This document shows, one piece after another, positions 15,626 through 24,581 of a stretch of 38,115 nt of DNA. The stretch spans positions 1 to 38,115 of the forward strand of contig JABIRI010000040.1 in NCBI GenBank assembly GCA_018667915.1, read 5' to 3'. Below the pieces are notes generated by a model that was given only the letters and a program-made list of their open reading frames with translations, was not told where the DNA came from and searched no databases. Positions within the stretch are counted from its first letter, which is position 1. Every line of letters starts with the position of its first letter. This DNA is from Opitutaceae bacterium (lineage in GTDB: Bacteria; Verrucomicrobiota; Verrucomicrobiia; Opitutales; Opitutaceae). Both the position numbers and the translations under genes were made by a program.

Positions 15626-16603
15626 ATGACTCGTTCGTCCAACCCTCAACACCGTCGCGCTGTCGGCATGCTATTGCTCGTCACGTTGTTCTGGGGCTTG
15701 AGCTTCCCGCTGATGAAAGGCGCCGGCCAATTGGCCGCCCGCCATGCGCCCGATGCCGGGACGTGGTTTTTTACGGGCATGATGCTGATGCCGCGCTACA
15801 TCCTCGCTTCGCTGGTCTTGGCCGTCGTGTTGGGTCCGATGTTGCGGAGTATTACGCGATTGGAGCTGAAGCAGGGGCTGTTGATCGGCGCCTTCGCCAG
15901 TGGCGGTATGTTGTTCCAGGCGGATGGGCTGCAATTCACGGCGGCATCCACCTCGGCATTTCTTTCGCAGTTCTACGCGATCCTGATTCCGCTGTGGGTC
16001 GCTTGGCGCACGCGCCGCAATCCGGGGTGGGGCGTTTGGCTCTCCTGTGCGTTGGTCCTAACCGGGGTGGCGGTGCTGGGGCGATTTGACTGGGAAACCA
16101 TGCGATTGGGGCGTGGTGAATCCGAGACGTTGGTGGCTTCCGTATTTTTTATGGGCCAGATCCTTATGCTGGAACGTGAAGAATTTGTGCCGAATCGAGT
16201 GGTGCCCATGACCTTGGTAATGTTCCTCGTGCAGGCCGTAATATTCACCGGACTGAGTGTGATCACCGCCCCGACTGCCCAGGCTTTGGTTGCGCCACTC
16301 GCCTCAGGTGCATGGTGGGGGTTCACGCTGGCGCTTACTATCCTGTGCACGTTGGGCGCGTTCCTGCTGATGAATCGCTGGCAAAAGGAAATAAGTTCGA
16401 CCGAGGCAGGCCTGCTTTATTGCGCGGAACCGGTCTGGAGCTCAGGAGCGTCGCTGGTGTTGCCGGGCCTATTTTCGGTGTGGGTAGGGATCTCATATCC
16501 CAATGAGGCGCTCTCAACCCAACTATTGATCGGGGGCTCCTTGATCTTGGGGGCAAATGTGGTGCTGCAGTTGCGGCCGCCGCCGCCGCGTTTCAGCGCT
16601 TAA
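15626..16603 (+). CDS. EamA/DMT-superfamily transporter
   Basis: This 325-aa protein has about ten hydrophobic helices arranged as two EamA repeats. Typical DMT residues are seen in LLLVTLFWGLSFPLMKGA near the N-terminus, FTAASTSAFLSQFYAILIPL at the end of repeat one and STEAGLLYCAEPVWSS in repeat two. DMT transporters export or import small metabolites such as amino acids or nucleotide sugars through the inner membrane. The substrate cannot be read from sequence. It starts 107 bp from the divergent phosphotransferase start and its 3' end overlaps the convergent lipase gene by 11 bp. No ribosome-binding site is evident. Confidence 0.9.
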   Translation: MTRSSNPQHRRAVGMLLLVTLFWGLSFPLMKGAGQLAARHAPDAGTWFFTGMMLMPRYILASLVLAVVLGPMLRSITRLELKQGLLIGAFASGGMLFQADGLQFTAASTSAFLSQFYAILIPLWVAWRTRRNPGWGVWLSCALVLTGVAVLGRFDWETMRLGRGESETLVASVFFMGQILMLEREEFVPNRVVPMTLVMFLVQAVIFTGLSVITAPTAQALVAPLASGAWWGFTLALTILCTLGAFLLMNRWQKEISSTEAGLLYCAEPVWSSGASLVLPGLFSVWVGISYPNEALSTQLLIGGSLILGANVVLQLRPPPPRFSA

Positions 16604-17330
16604 ATTTTCCGACGTGCAAGAACCTCACGACTTGGTCGATGGGCTTCCGACGATATTGAATCCAAGTGTGCGAGTAGGACATCACGATGTGATCGGACAT
16701 ACCGTCGAGCTTGGTTTCGGCCACCCGTACCTTTCCGTCACCCGGACCACCAGTCCAGTAGGCTAAGAGGGGGTTGATGGGACTGTTTCCGGCAATGATC
16801 CCGAGTTCTGGACCGTCGGGCCAGGGACCGATCTGGCGTGGGTAAGAATCGGGCGCGGTGGAGAGACGAACCCCGTTGACGCCGGTGCTGATTTTAAACG
16901 CCTTCCATGTCCCGATGCGATCGACCAGTGATGATCCTTGGTTCGGTGGCGCAAACATAACTACGCGTTTCAGATTGGACGGGATCACGGACTGCGATTT
17001 TAACCAACCGCGCAGCACAATTCCGCCCATCGAATGTGTCACAAAGTTCAGCGGAGCATCGGCAGCCGAGAGGCCGATACCGTGGGCTTTTAGCTGTTCG
17101 GGCAACCAGGTGTTCACCAATTTTTCCAACGGAATTTTACGCGACTCGTAGCTCAGATTTACCACGCGGTAGTCCTCGGCCTCGAGGGACGTCGCCACGC
17201 GCTTCATCGCCCATTTCCCTAAACCGAGCCCGTGCAAAACGACAACCACGGGTTTTGGTTCCGTCTCGGCGAGAGTGGAGTGTGGCGAGGTCGTCATCAG
17301 AACGGTAAGTATAAGTAATAGGCGTTTCAT
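16593..17330 (-). CDS. Exported alpha/beta-hydrolase (lipase-like)
   Basis: This is a 245-aa protein with signal peptide MKRLLLILTVLMTTSPHSTLA. The hydrolase fold shows the oxyanion region VVVVLHGLGLGKWAM (28-42), the nucleophile elbow FVTHSMGGIVLRGWL with Ser100, and a C-terminal DHIVMSYSHTWIQYR that can supply the His. It resembles secreted lipase/PGAP1-like hydrolases. The ATG at 17330 overlaps the TGA of the upstream DMT gene (ATGA), so it is translationally coupled. A very long open frame that continues upstream past this ATG reads the DMT gene in the wrong frame and is not part of this protein. Substrate unknown. Confidence 0.85.
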   Translation of the reverse strand: MKRLLLILTVLMTTSPHSTLAETEPKPVVVVLHGLGLGKWAMKRVATSLEAEDYRVVNLSYESRKIPLEKLVNTWLPEQLKAHGIGLSAADAPLNFVTHSMGGIVLRGWLKSQSVIPSNLKRVVMFAPPNQGSSLVDRIGTWKAFKISTGVNGVRLSTAPDSYPRQIGPWPDGPELGIIAGNSPINPLLAYWTGGPGDGKVRVAETKLDGMSDHIVMSYSHTWIQYRRKPIDQVVRFLHVGKFKR

Positions 17331-18184
17331 GGGGCGACAGTGCGACTGCTTTCTCGGATGCTGATTATCGAACGTGCCGTGATCGCGCTCAGCACGATAA
17401 CGCCACCGATCAATGCCCAGGGGGTGGGCCGCTCGCCCATGAAAATCAGAACCCATACCGGATTGAGCAGGGGTTCGATCACGGGGACCAATACGGCCTG
17501 CATCGCGGTGACGTGTTTGATCGCGCGCGAGTAAACATGGTAGGACACGCCCAGTTGCACGCATCCGAGAATTGCCAGTGCGCCCCAACCCGACCCGGTA
17601 AGATGGCCACCGCTGACCATGGAGGGGAGTCCGATCACGAAGGCGAGTAGGTTGCCCAGTATGATCGACTCCACCGGCGAACCCTCCTTCTGCGCCCGCA
17701 GCGCAATGATCATGCCGGCAAAAAAGACTCCCGAAAGCACGCCGAAAGTATCGCCCAAAATATTTCCCGCCGAAAGACCGTCGGCGAGAAACAACCCCAT
17801 GCCGGCGAGCGCGACGAAGATGGTAACCCAATCGATACGGCGTGCTTTCTCCGCCAAAAAGAGCGAGCCAAATAACGCGATCCAAACGGGCGCGCCGTAT
17901 TGAAGCAGGATGGCATTGGCGGCAGTGGTCAGTTTGGTCGCCACACAAAAGCTTACCGTGCAACCTGCGTAGAAAAATGCCCCGAGCAGCTGGGGCCGAG
18001 ACCATGTGAAATTCAGATTCCGATTGGTGATGATCAGGAAAATCGCGGCGAAGATACCGCGCCCGCCTGCTACCGCCAACGGGGGCCAATCGATGTATTT
18101 GATCAGCACCCCGCCGATGCTCCACAGCAGGGCGGCAATGACGAGCAGGCCGACGGCTTGCCGTTGTTGGACGGGAGTGCTCAC
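17327..18184 (-). CDS. EamA/DMT-superfamily transporter
   Basis: This 285-aa protein has ten predicted helices in two EamA repeats. The first repeat begins LLVIAALLWSIGGVLIKYIDWPPLAVAGGRG, with the motif for family entry (LWS.GG..IK). The second repeat has MQAVLVPVIEPLLNPVWVLIFMGE, the conserved EP-L-P-W pattern. It is distinct from the DMT gene 700 bp away. It lies 30 bp after the CE1-type esterase gene and overlaps the lipase-like gene by 4 bp, so an esterase-transporter-lipase operon is likely. That arrangement suggests uptake or export of a hydrolysis product, which is only an inference. Confidence 0.9.
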   Translation of the reverse strand: MSTPVQQRQAVGLLVIAALLWSIGGVLIKYIDWPPLAVAGGRGIFAAIFLIITNRNLNFTWSRPQLLGAFFYAGCTVSFCVATKLTTAANAILLQYGAPVWIALFGSLFLAEKARRIDWVTIFVALAGMGLFLADGLSAGNILGDTFGVLSGVFFAGMIIALRAQKEGSPVESIILGNLLAFVIGLPSMVSGGHLTGSGWGALAILGCVQLGVSYHVYSRAIKHVTAMQAVLVPVIEPLLNPVWVLIFMGERPTPWALIGGVIVLSAITARSIISIRESSRTVAP

Positions 18185-18214
18185 ACGTTGATTGTCTTCC
18201 AGCGGACGAAGGGG

Positions 18215-19441
<1,227 letters not shown>

Positions 19442-19493
19442 CTAAACTTATCAACATTTAGCCGTCTTCCGGTCGGCCCCCACAACCCCAACG

Positions 19494-19502
19494 AAAGGAA
19501 AG
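19494..19502 (+). promoter_or_regulatory. Strong Shine-Dalgarno (AAAGGAAAG)
   Basis: AAAGGAAAG lies a few bases before the ATG at 19506. It is the best-spaced ribosome-binding site in the window, while most genes here lack one, so this small protein may be made at a high level. Confidence 0.6.
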
Positions 19503-19505
19503 AAA

Positions 19506-19886
19506 ATGAAGAAATTCATGGTCAGTGTAATCATCTCCATCGGATTGATTTCCGGTGCGTTTGCTCAATCGCAACGCGACACGTATCCGCCGATTTCTCT
19601 GATGGTCCCGAGTTCAGGATCCACTCAAACGAACGAGAGCAAATTTGTCGTTCTCGTGATCGAGTCAGCGCACATCAGCCATGAAGGCGCGCCGATTTCG
19701 GCCGAAGGTTTGGTTGCGTATCTCAACGCCACGATGTCGACGGAAGAGGCTCCGTATCTCGCCGTGCACATCCGCGAAGGCATCACCTATGGCGACTTCG
19801 TAAACGCGGTTGATGTGCTCCGAAAAACGAATACCAAGAGCATTTCAATCAGCCTGAAAGAAGTGCCGCGGGGTCGCGAAGTCTGA
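19506..19886 (+). CDS. Small periplasmic protein with ExbD/TolR-like domain
   Basis: This encodes 126 aa. Residues 1-20 look like a cleavable signal peptide (IISIGLISGAFA-Q) rather than the Asp-containing ExbD membrane helix. The remainder follows the ExbD/TolR periplasmic pattern: FVVLVIESAHISHEGAPISAEGLVAYL, then YLAVHIREGITYGDFVNAVDVLRKTN and SISISLKEV (beta-alpha-beta with a G-x-x-x-x-F/V-V-D-x-x segment). ExbD normally works with ExbB and TonB in energising the outer membrane. No ExbB is in the window and a TonB gene lies 14 kb away. It has a strong Shine-Dalgarno. The fold is my reading of the pattern. The function without a membrane motor is unclear. Confidence 0.6.
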   Translation: MKKFMVSVIISIGLISGAFAQSQRDTYPPISLMVPSSGSTQTNESKFVVLVIESAHISHEGAPISAEGLVAYLNATMSTEEAPYLAVHIREGITYGDFVNAVDVLRKTNTKSISISLKEVPRGREV

Positions 19887-19895
19887 GCGCAGCCC

Positions 19896-20246
19896 TCAAT
19901 CAAACGCCTTCAGGCTGGACGCGAGATAGTTGTCCAGTTCCTGGAGGCTGCTGAAGGAGGTTTTGTTGCGTTTGATGCGGCCGAGCACGGTGTCCATGGC
20001 ATTGACCAATTTGAAGTAGTCCTTTCGTCGCGCCTTGTTGGTGAGCGGGCTGCCATCTTTGGCTTCGTCCCAGGTTCGCGTAGGGAAGGCCGTTTTGTAA
20101 CCGGCATAGTCGTCGCGAAAGTCCGCGAGCGAAGGTGTGATCAACCCATACGCCTGCGCGCGCCCCATGCGTTCTCGGGCGAGTAAAAGCACGGCAATGG
20201 CCGTGACCTGAATGCGGTCATCGTTGGCTTTAATTTTGGCGGGCAT
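19896..20246 (-). CDS. Small basic protein of unknown function
   Basis: From the ATG at 20246 this is 116 aa. It has no signal peptide and only one hydrophobic stretch (VTAIAVLLLARERMG). It is rich in Lys, Arg and Asp with helical segments, for example KARRKDYFKLVNAMDTVLGRIKRNKTSFSSLQELDNYLAS, and looks like a soluble helical protein. I recognise no family. It is convergent with the ExbD-like gene (9 bp between stops) and followed upstream by an intergenic repeat. A start 24 bp upstream (20270) is possible. Confidence 0.6.
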   Translation of the reverse strand: MPAKIKANDDRIQVTAIAVLLLARERMGRAQAYGLITPSLADFRDDYAGYKTAFPTRTWDEAKDGSPLTNKARRKDYFKLVNAMDTVLGRIKRNKTSFSSLQELDNYLASSLKAFD

Positions 20247-20346
20247 AGATCTACTGGAATCTCGGCACACCCCGGAGGCGCGTGCACGCTCAATCTCGAT
20301 TTTTGGATAGAGGCAATCGTGCGGTGCACCTAGAGTGCAGGCGTAT

Positions 20347-20415
20347 TGTCGGTCCTAAAGCCCGACCCACGTTAAGGAGCGCGCTGCTGGTTGGGTCCGG
20401 GCTTTATGCCCGACA
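20347..20415. repeat. Pair of inverted TGTCGGGC-type short repeats
   Basis: In the 184-bp gap before the DsbD-like gene, an element (20347-20369) and its inverted imperfect copy (20392-20415) flank 22 bp. Written in the same direction they read TGTCGGTCCTAAAGCCCGAC and TGTCGGGCATAAAGCCCGGA. Each can form its own small hairpin and the pair can form a larger one. A third relative lies at 32988-33010. No T run follows, so this is not a standard terminator. Confidence 0.6.
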
Positions 20416-20430
20416 GCAAACGCGATGACG

Positions 20431-22500
20431 CTATTCCAGCGCTTCCAATACTATACCCGGGGTGAGGAGCTCGGGCAGAATTTGTGGCTCCGCTGCTTCC
20501 GGCAAATAAACCAAATTAAATGGCACCGCGCTGCGTCCCCAGCGGGCGAGCTCTTGGGTGATCTTGGCGTCTTTTTTCGTCCAGTCCGCTTTGAGCGTTA
20601 CGACATTGTTGTCGCGGAAATACTTTTTCACCTCATCGGATCCAAACACAATTTTCTTGTTGGTCTGACACGTGGCACACCACCGCGCGGTGAAGTCGAC
20701 GTAGACGGGGTGACCCTCGGCTTGAGCGGAGGCGATTGCTTCAGGAGACCACTTCTCCCAGACAATATCGGTCGGAGCCGGGCTCCGCGGCCAACCCAGG
20801 GCGGCGCCAGCAACGAGAACGGCGAGTCCACCCCAGATGCCGATGCGACGGCTGGACGGTTTGGCGCCAAACTTCGCGTAGCGGCCATACAACCAAACGG
20901 CCATGGCAATGACGGTGAGGCCGAGAATCGCATTGAGCGAACCGCCTTCCGAGGTCTGTCCCGATAGCACCCAAACCAATGCGCCTACCGTGCCGTAAAG
21001 CGGGAAGGCCATGACTTGTTTAAAGGTCTCCATCCAAGCTCCGGGGCGGGGCAGGATTTTGATGGCATCGGGAAAGAGCGACAGCAGGAGGTAGGGCATG
21101 CTCAAGCCGACCGCGATGGCCGTGAAGACGATGAACGACTGCCCTGTCGGCAAGGCGAGCGCCGCTCCGAGTGCCGGCGCGAGAAACGGTGCGCTGCAAG
21201 GGGTTGCGACGACCGTCGCCAGAACCCCCGTAAAGAATGATCCCGTGAGGCCGTCCTTCGATTGCAAGTTTGCGCCGACTCCGGTGGCGGACAGGCCAAA
21301 CTCAAAGACGCCGCTCATCGCGAGGGCGAAGACCAACATGATGGCCGCGAGGATAAAGACGAAGACGGGTGATTGCAGTTGGAAGCCCCAGCCGAGCTGG
21401 TCACCACCCGCGCGGAGCACGGCCAGCACCGCGCCCAGAGTCCAGAAGGACGAGAGCACGCCTAGCGAAAACACCCAGCCATGCAGCGCGACCTTGCGAC
21501 GATCTTCACCGGCTTGATTGACGAAGCCCATGATCTTGATGCCGAGGACCGGAAAGACACAGGGCATGAGGTTGAGAATGAGGCCGCCGACAAAGGCGAA
21601 AGCGAGGGTGCCAAGGAGTGAGCCGGTTGTGGCCGCGGTCGCGGCGGCGCTTCCCGAATCAATAGTCGCAGCGGACATTTCACCAAAAACAACGTCGATG
21701 ATGAGGCCGGGAATTTCGCGGTCATTGTCCCAACTGCCATCCTGGCGCAGCACGCCGATCAAGCGGTCGCCGGCACCATCGTAAAATTCGGAAACAGGGA
21801 GGGTGAGGACCAATTCTCCGGGAGTGGATTGGTCCGCGGTTTGCGGCAGGTCAAATTGCACGAGTGCATCGCTGGCGAAGAACCATGGATTCTCGATCGC
21901 ACCGTCATATCCACTTAAAGTGAGCGTGATGCTGTCGCCGGTTTTCACTGCGAATGCCGAGACCCCGTCGGGAAGTCTGCGCAGCGAAAACAGATCTGCT
22001 TTCATCGCTTCGGCGTGAGGTGTATCGAAACCGGAGTGGGACGCCGCGATAGTGAGTTTCAATTCGATCGCCGCATCTCCCGGGATACACACATCGGCAC
22101 ACATCAACCAATCGGCGTGTCCCTTGAGCGTGACCTCGCTGCCCATCGCGGCATTGGCTGGCACGGTGATGGAGACGGGTAAATAGGTGACCCCTTCGTA
22201 GCCGTTACCCGTGATCGTGCCGTGGCTGTCACGAATGATGATCGGCGCGGGCCACTGAATCTCCGAAGCGCTCCAACCTTCCGGCAAATCCCATTCGATC
22301 GAAGTCGGATAGCCCGTGCCGGGATTTATCCAATACGTGTGCCAGTGGTCCTGGTGCTCCAGCCGCAACGCAGCGGTGAACGTCGAGTCGGGCGCGACGG
22401 CGGAGTGGGGCGAGACGAGGGAGGCTTTTACCTGATCCTGCCCAAACGCGGTTACGGCAGTGAGTAGGGCGAAGAAAAATGTCAGGATACGCTTGGGCAT
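20431..22500 (-). CDS. DsbD/ScsB-like thiol:disulfide interchange protein
   Basis: From the ATG at 22500 this is 688 aa with a signal peptide ending TAFGQ. An N-terminal periplasmic domain (about 25-280) carries Cys134 and Cys138 in WLMCADVCIPGDA. A CcdA/DsbD-beta membrane domain (about 300-580) has LMPCVFPVLGIK and TPCSAPFLAPALGAAL with the electron-shuttling cysteines. A C-terminal thioredoxin domain (about 595-688) has DFTARWCATCQTN (WCxxC at 606-610). It moves electrons from cytoplasmic thioredoxin to periplasmic partners. The DUF1223 protein could be among the clients, but that is speculative. It is divergent from the aldo/keto reductase. A start at 22539 would precede the signal peptide and is unlikely. 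Confidence 0.93.
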   Translation of the reverse strand: MPKRILTFFFALLTAVTAFGQDQVKASLVSPHSAVAPDSTFTAALRLEHQDHWHTYWINPGTGYPTSIEWDLPEGWSASEIQWPAPIIIRDSHGTITGNGYEGVTYLPVSITVPANAAMGSEVTLKGHADWLMCADVCIPGDAAIELKLTIAASHSGFDTPHAEAMKADLFSLRRLPDGVSAFAVKTGDSITLTLSGYDGAIENPWFFASDALVQFDLPQTADQSTPGELVLTLPVSEFYDGAGDRLIGVLRQDGSWDNDREIPGLIIDVVFGEMSAATIDSGSAAATAATTGSLLGTLAFAFVGGLILNLMPCVFPVLGIKIMGFVNQAGEDRRKVALHGWVFSLGVLSSFWTLGAVLAVLRAGGDQLGWGFQLQSPVFVFILAAIMLVFALAMSGVFEFGLSATGVGANLQSKDGLTGSFFTGVLATVVATPCSAPFLAPALGAALALPTGQSFIVFTAIAVGLSMPYLLLSLFPDAIKILPRPGAWMETFKQVMAFPLYGTVGALVWVLSGQTSEGGSLNAILGLTVIAMAVWLYGRYAKFGAKPSSRRIGIWGGLAVLVAGAALGWPRSPAPTDIVWEKWSPEAIASAQAEGHPVYVDFTARWCATCQTNKKIVFGSDEVKKYFRDNNVVTLKADWTKKDAKITQELARWGRSAVPFNLVYLPEAAEPQILPELLTPGIVLEALE

Positions 22501-22606
22501 AAGAAAAGGATGTATGCTCTCATGGGAGGAGCAACCCATGGAGTTTGTTCCCGATTTGGTGGTCGAGTAGTTGAGTTCAACCTAGAGCAAGCGCTATTAA
22601 AGGAAG

Positions 22607-23599
22607 ATGAATAATCGAATTTTTGGGAAAACCGGTCGATCAGTGGGCGAAGTTGGGCTCGGCACGTGGCAAATCGGAGGAAATTGGGGAGACGTGGGTG
22701 AGGCCGATGCGACGGCGACCCTGCAAGCGGCTTACGATGACGGAGTCACCTTTTTCGATACGGCCGACGTCTATGGCGGCGGATTGAGCGAAGAGCGCAT
22801 TGGCCGCTTTCTTAAGCAAACGTCCGGCGCGCGCGATGACGTGTTTATCGCGTCTAAACTCGGACGCGGTGGCGACCCCGGTTGGCCCGAGAACTTCACC
22901 CGGGCAGCGGTGCGCCAACACACGGAAGCCTCCCTCCAGCGACTGCAGATCGACGCGCTGGATTTGACGCAACTTCACTGCGTGCCGACCGATGAATTGC
23001 GCAAAGGGGACCTCTTCGGCTGGCTCGATGAATTGGTCGAGGAGGGCAAACTTAAGGCCTATGGCGCCAGTGTGGAATCGATGGAGGAGGCGTTGATTTG
23101 TATCGAGGATGGGCGATGTTCATCCCTTCAAATCATTTTCAATACCCTGCGGCAAAAGCCGATTGATGTGCTGTTCGACCGCGCGCTTGCCGCCGAGGTT
23201 GCCCTCATCGTGCGACTCCCGCTCGCGAGCGGATTGCTCGGGGGCAAGATGTCGGCCGCGACCGCATTCGCGGAGGATGATCACCGCAAATTCAACCGCG
23301 ACGGCGAAGCTTTCAACGTCGGCGAAACCTTCAGCGGGCTGACCTTCGCGAAAGGCCTCGAGGCGATCGAAGCGATCCGACCGCTGGTCCCCGAAGGAAT
23401 GAACATGGCGGAGATGGCACTGCGTTGGTGTCTCGATCACGAAGCCGTGAGCGTCCTCATCCCCGGCGCCCGCAACCCAGCGCAAGTGCACACCAACATC
23501 AAAGCCTCAGCCCTGCCAGCTCTCTCCCTCGAACTACACGAACAACTCCGAGCAATCTACCGCGATCAAGTCGCCGCCCACATCCGCGGTCCCTATTGA
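22607..23599 (+). CDS. Aldo/keto reductase
   Basis: The 330-aa protein begins RIFGKTGRSVGEVGLGTWQIGG, the classic AKR beta-strand and glycine motif. The catalytic tetrad is visible: Asp51 and Tyr56 in FFDTADVYGGG, Lys84 in ASKLGRG and His124 in TQLHC. The NADPH-binding end is MALRWCLDHEAVSVLIPGARNPAQV. AKRs reduce sugar-derived or xenobiotic carbonyls with NADPH in the cytoplasm. A purine-rich AAAGGAAG abuts the ATG and may serve as a close-spaced Shine-Dalgarno. It is divergent from the DsbD-like gene and convergent with the Mpv17-like gene across a polypurine inverted repeat. The subfamily is uncertain. The fold is certain. Confidence 0.93.
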   Translation: MNNRIFGKTGRSVGEVGLGTWQIGGNWGDVGEADATATLQAAYDDGVTFFDTADVYGGGLSEERIGRFLKQTSGARDDVFIASKLGRGGDPGWPENFTRAAVRQHTEASLQRLQIDALDLTQLHCVPTDELRKGDLFGWLDELVEEGKLKAYGASVESMEEALICIEDGRCSSLQIIFNTLRQKPIDVLFDRALAAEVALIVRLPLASGLLGGKMSAATAFAEDDHRKFNRDGEAFNVGETFSGLTFAKGLEAIEAIRPLVPEGMNMAEMALRWCLDHEAVSVLIPGARNPAQVHTNIKASALPALSLELHEQLRAIYRDQVAAHIRGPY

Positions 23600-23618
23600 T
23601 CCCCCCCGCAGGCGCTAA

Positions 23619-23820
23619 TCTTTCTCTTACTCGTTCTCGTTCCTCGTTCTCAAAACCCTGCCTCAAAGGCGGAGCCCAAATCTTTCTTCTTTCTCTTTAC
23701 TCTTTATCTTTCTCTCGACGGTGCCCTTCAGCTTGCGTCACTGCCGCTCCGGAGAGAACGAGAACGAGAACGAGAACGAGTAAGGATAAAGAGAACGATA
23801 AAGAAGAAAGAGAAAGAGGG
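23619..23820. repeat. Polypyrimidine/polypurine inverted repeat with GAACGA hexamers
   Basis: Two pyrimidine tracts (23619-23652, 23680-23717) are followed by a complementary purine tract (23751-23820) that contains four tandem GAGAAC/GAACGA hexamers and GAAAGA units. The sequence can fold into a long imperfect hairpin or an H-DNA-like structure. It fills the convergent gap between two stop codons and codes for nothing credible. Its function is unknown. Confidence 0.75.
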
Positions 23821-23827
23821 TATCGAG

Positions 23828-24529
23828 TTAGCTCTCTTCGGCCGCGTTTTCGGCGAGCGACATATGCGCCAGCATCAGTGTGAAGAAGCACAGCACCAAG
23901 TTTTCTAACGGGAGCTGAAGCACGGTCGGCAAAGTATAGACGATCGTGACAGTTGGCAGCCATACTCCAAGGTTGGCAATGATCACCGGCAAGAGCTCGC
24001 GCAGAAACCAGCCGGGCTGGCGGATACTCTCAATAACCGGCGCAACGGCCAGCTGGCCTTCCACCCATTTGTAGGCGAGCCACATTCCGGGAGCGGCCAA
24101 CAAGGGGCCGTAAAGCGTTTGGTCGAAGACGACTTTCTTGGCGATGGTTGCGAACGAATTGTCGTGGCCAAACAACACCGCTAAACCGGTGTAGAGCACA
24201 TGCAGCTCCAGTCCTTTGTAGGCCCAGAAAGCGAGCAACCCCGCGCCCTGTTTTACGTTGTAGCGATTCCGCGTCGCGGGATGAGCTTTGATATATAGCC
24301 AAGGGATCAACCCGCCGAATACGGCGGTAGAAATCACACTATAGGGAATGCCGACTCGGAACCGAAATGCTTCGAACTCTTTGAGCGCCTCAGCGACTCC
24401 CGGCGCAAAATAATACCCCAGCACCAAGGCGAGCGCGAACGCTTGGAGAACGAGTCCCGGCACCAGGTTAGCCCGAGCTCCGCGAAGCCCCGTTTGGCAA
24501 GCATCACGAAAAGTAAACGAGTCAGACAT
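23828..24529 (-). CDS. Membrane protein resembling Mpv17/PMP22
   Basis: From the ATG at 24529 this is 233 aa with about four to five membrane helices. The second half has a pattern very like the eukaryotic Mpv17/PMP22 family: VVFDQTLYGPLLAAPGMWLAYKWVEGQ (133-159; DQ, the P and the Y...EG are hallmark positions). LRELLPVIIANLGVWLPTVTIVY follows at 177-199 (W..N..vW-P motif), then an N/F-rich last helix. The normal first-helix signature is less clear. Mpv17 proteins are channel-like organelle membrane proteins of debated function. It lies 52 bp after the S26-like lipoprotein gene, possibly in the same transcript. The family call is from pattern recognition and needs a profile search. Confidence 0.55.
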   Translation of the reverse strand: MSDSFTFRDACQTGLRGARANLVPGLVLQAFALALVLGYYFAPGVAEALKEFEAFRFRVGIPYSVISTAVFGGLIPWLYIKAHPATRNRYNVKQGAGLLAFWAYKGLELHVLYTGLAVLFGHDNSFATIAKKVVFDQTLYGPLLAAPGMWLAYKWVEGQLAVAPVIESIRQPGWFLRELLPVIIANLGVWLPTVTIVYTLPTVLQLPLENLVLCFFTLMLAHMSLAENAAEES

Positions 24530-24581
24530 GCCGCGAAAACTGGCCGCTGCTGACCCTCGCGCCAAGCGGGAAAGGGTTGCT

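Noticed and set aside
14740-16089. A long plus-strand open frame opposite the polyphosphate phosphotransferase and into the DMT gene
   Set aside because: It lies antisense to strong PPK2 motifs and out of frame with the DMT gene. Composition is typical of a GC-rich shadow frame.
16593-18125. A single 510-codon minus-strand open frame covering lipase and DMT regions
   Set aside because: Its first half is Arg/His-rich and reads the DMT gene (17327-18184) out of frame. Only the part from the ATG at 17330, with a signal peptide, is real.
23425-23963. Low-complexity open frames rich in Ser/Leu/Arg across the purine/pyrimidine block
   Set aside because: They arise from hexamer repeats and overlap the AKR and Mpv17-like genes out of frame.
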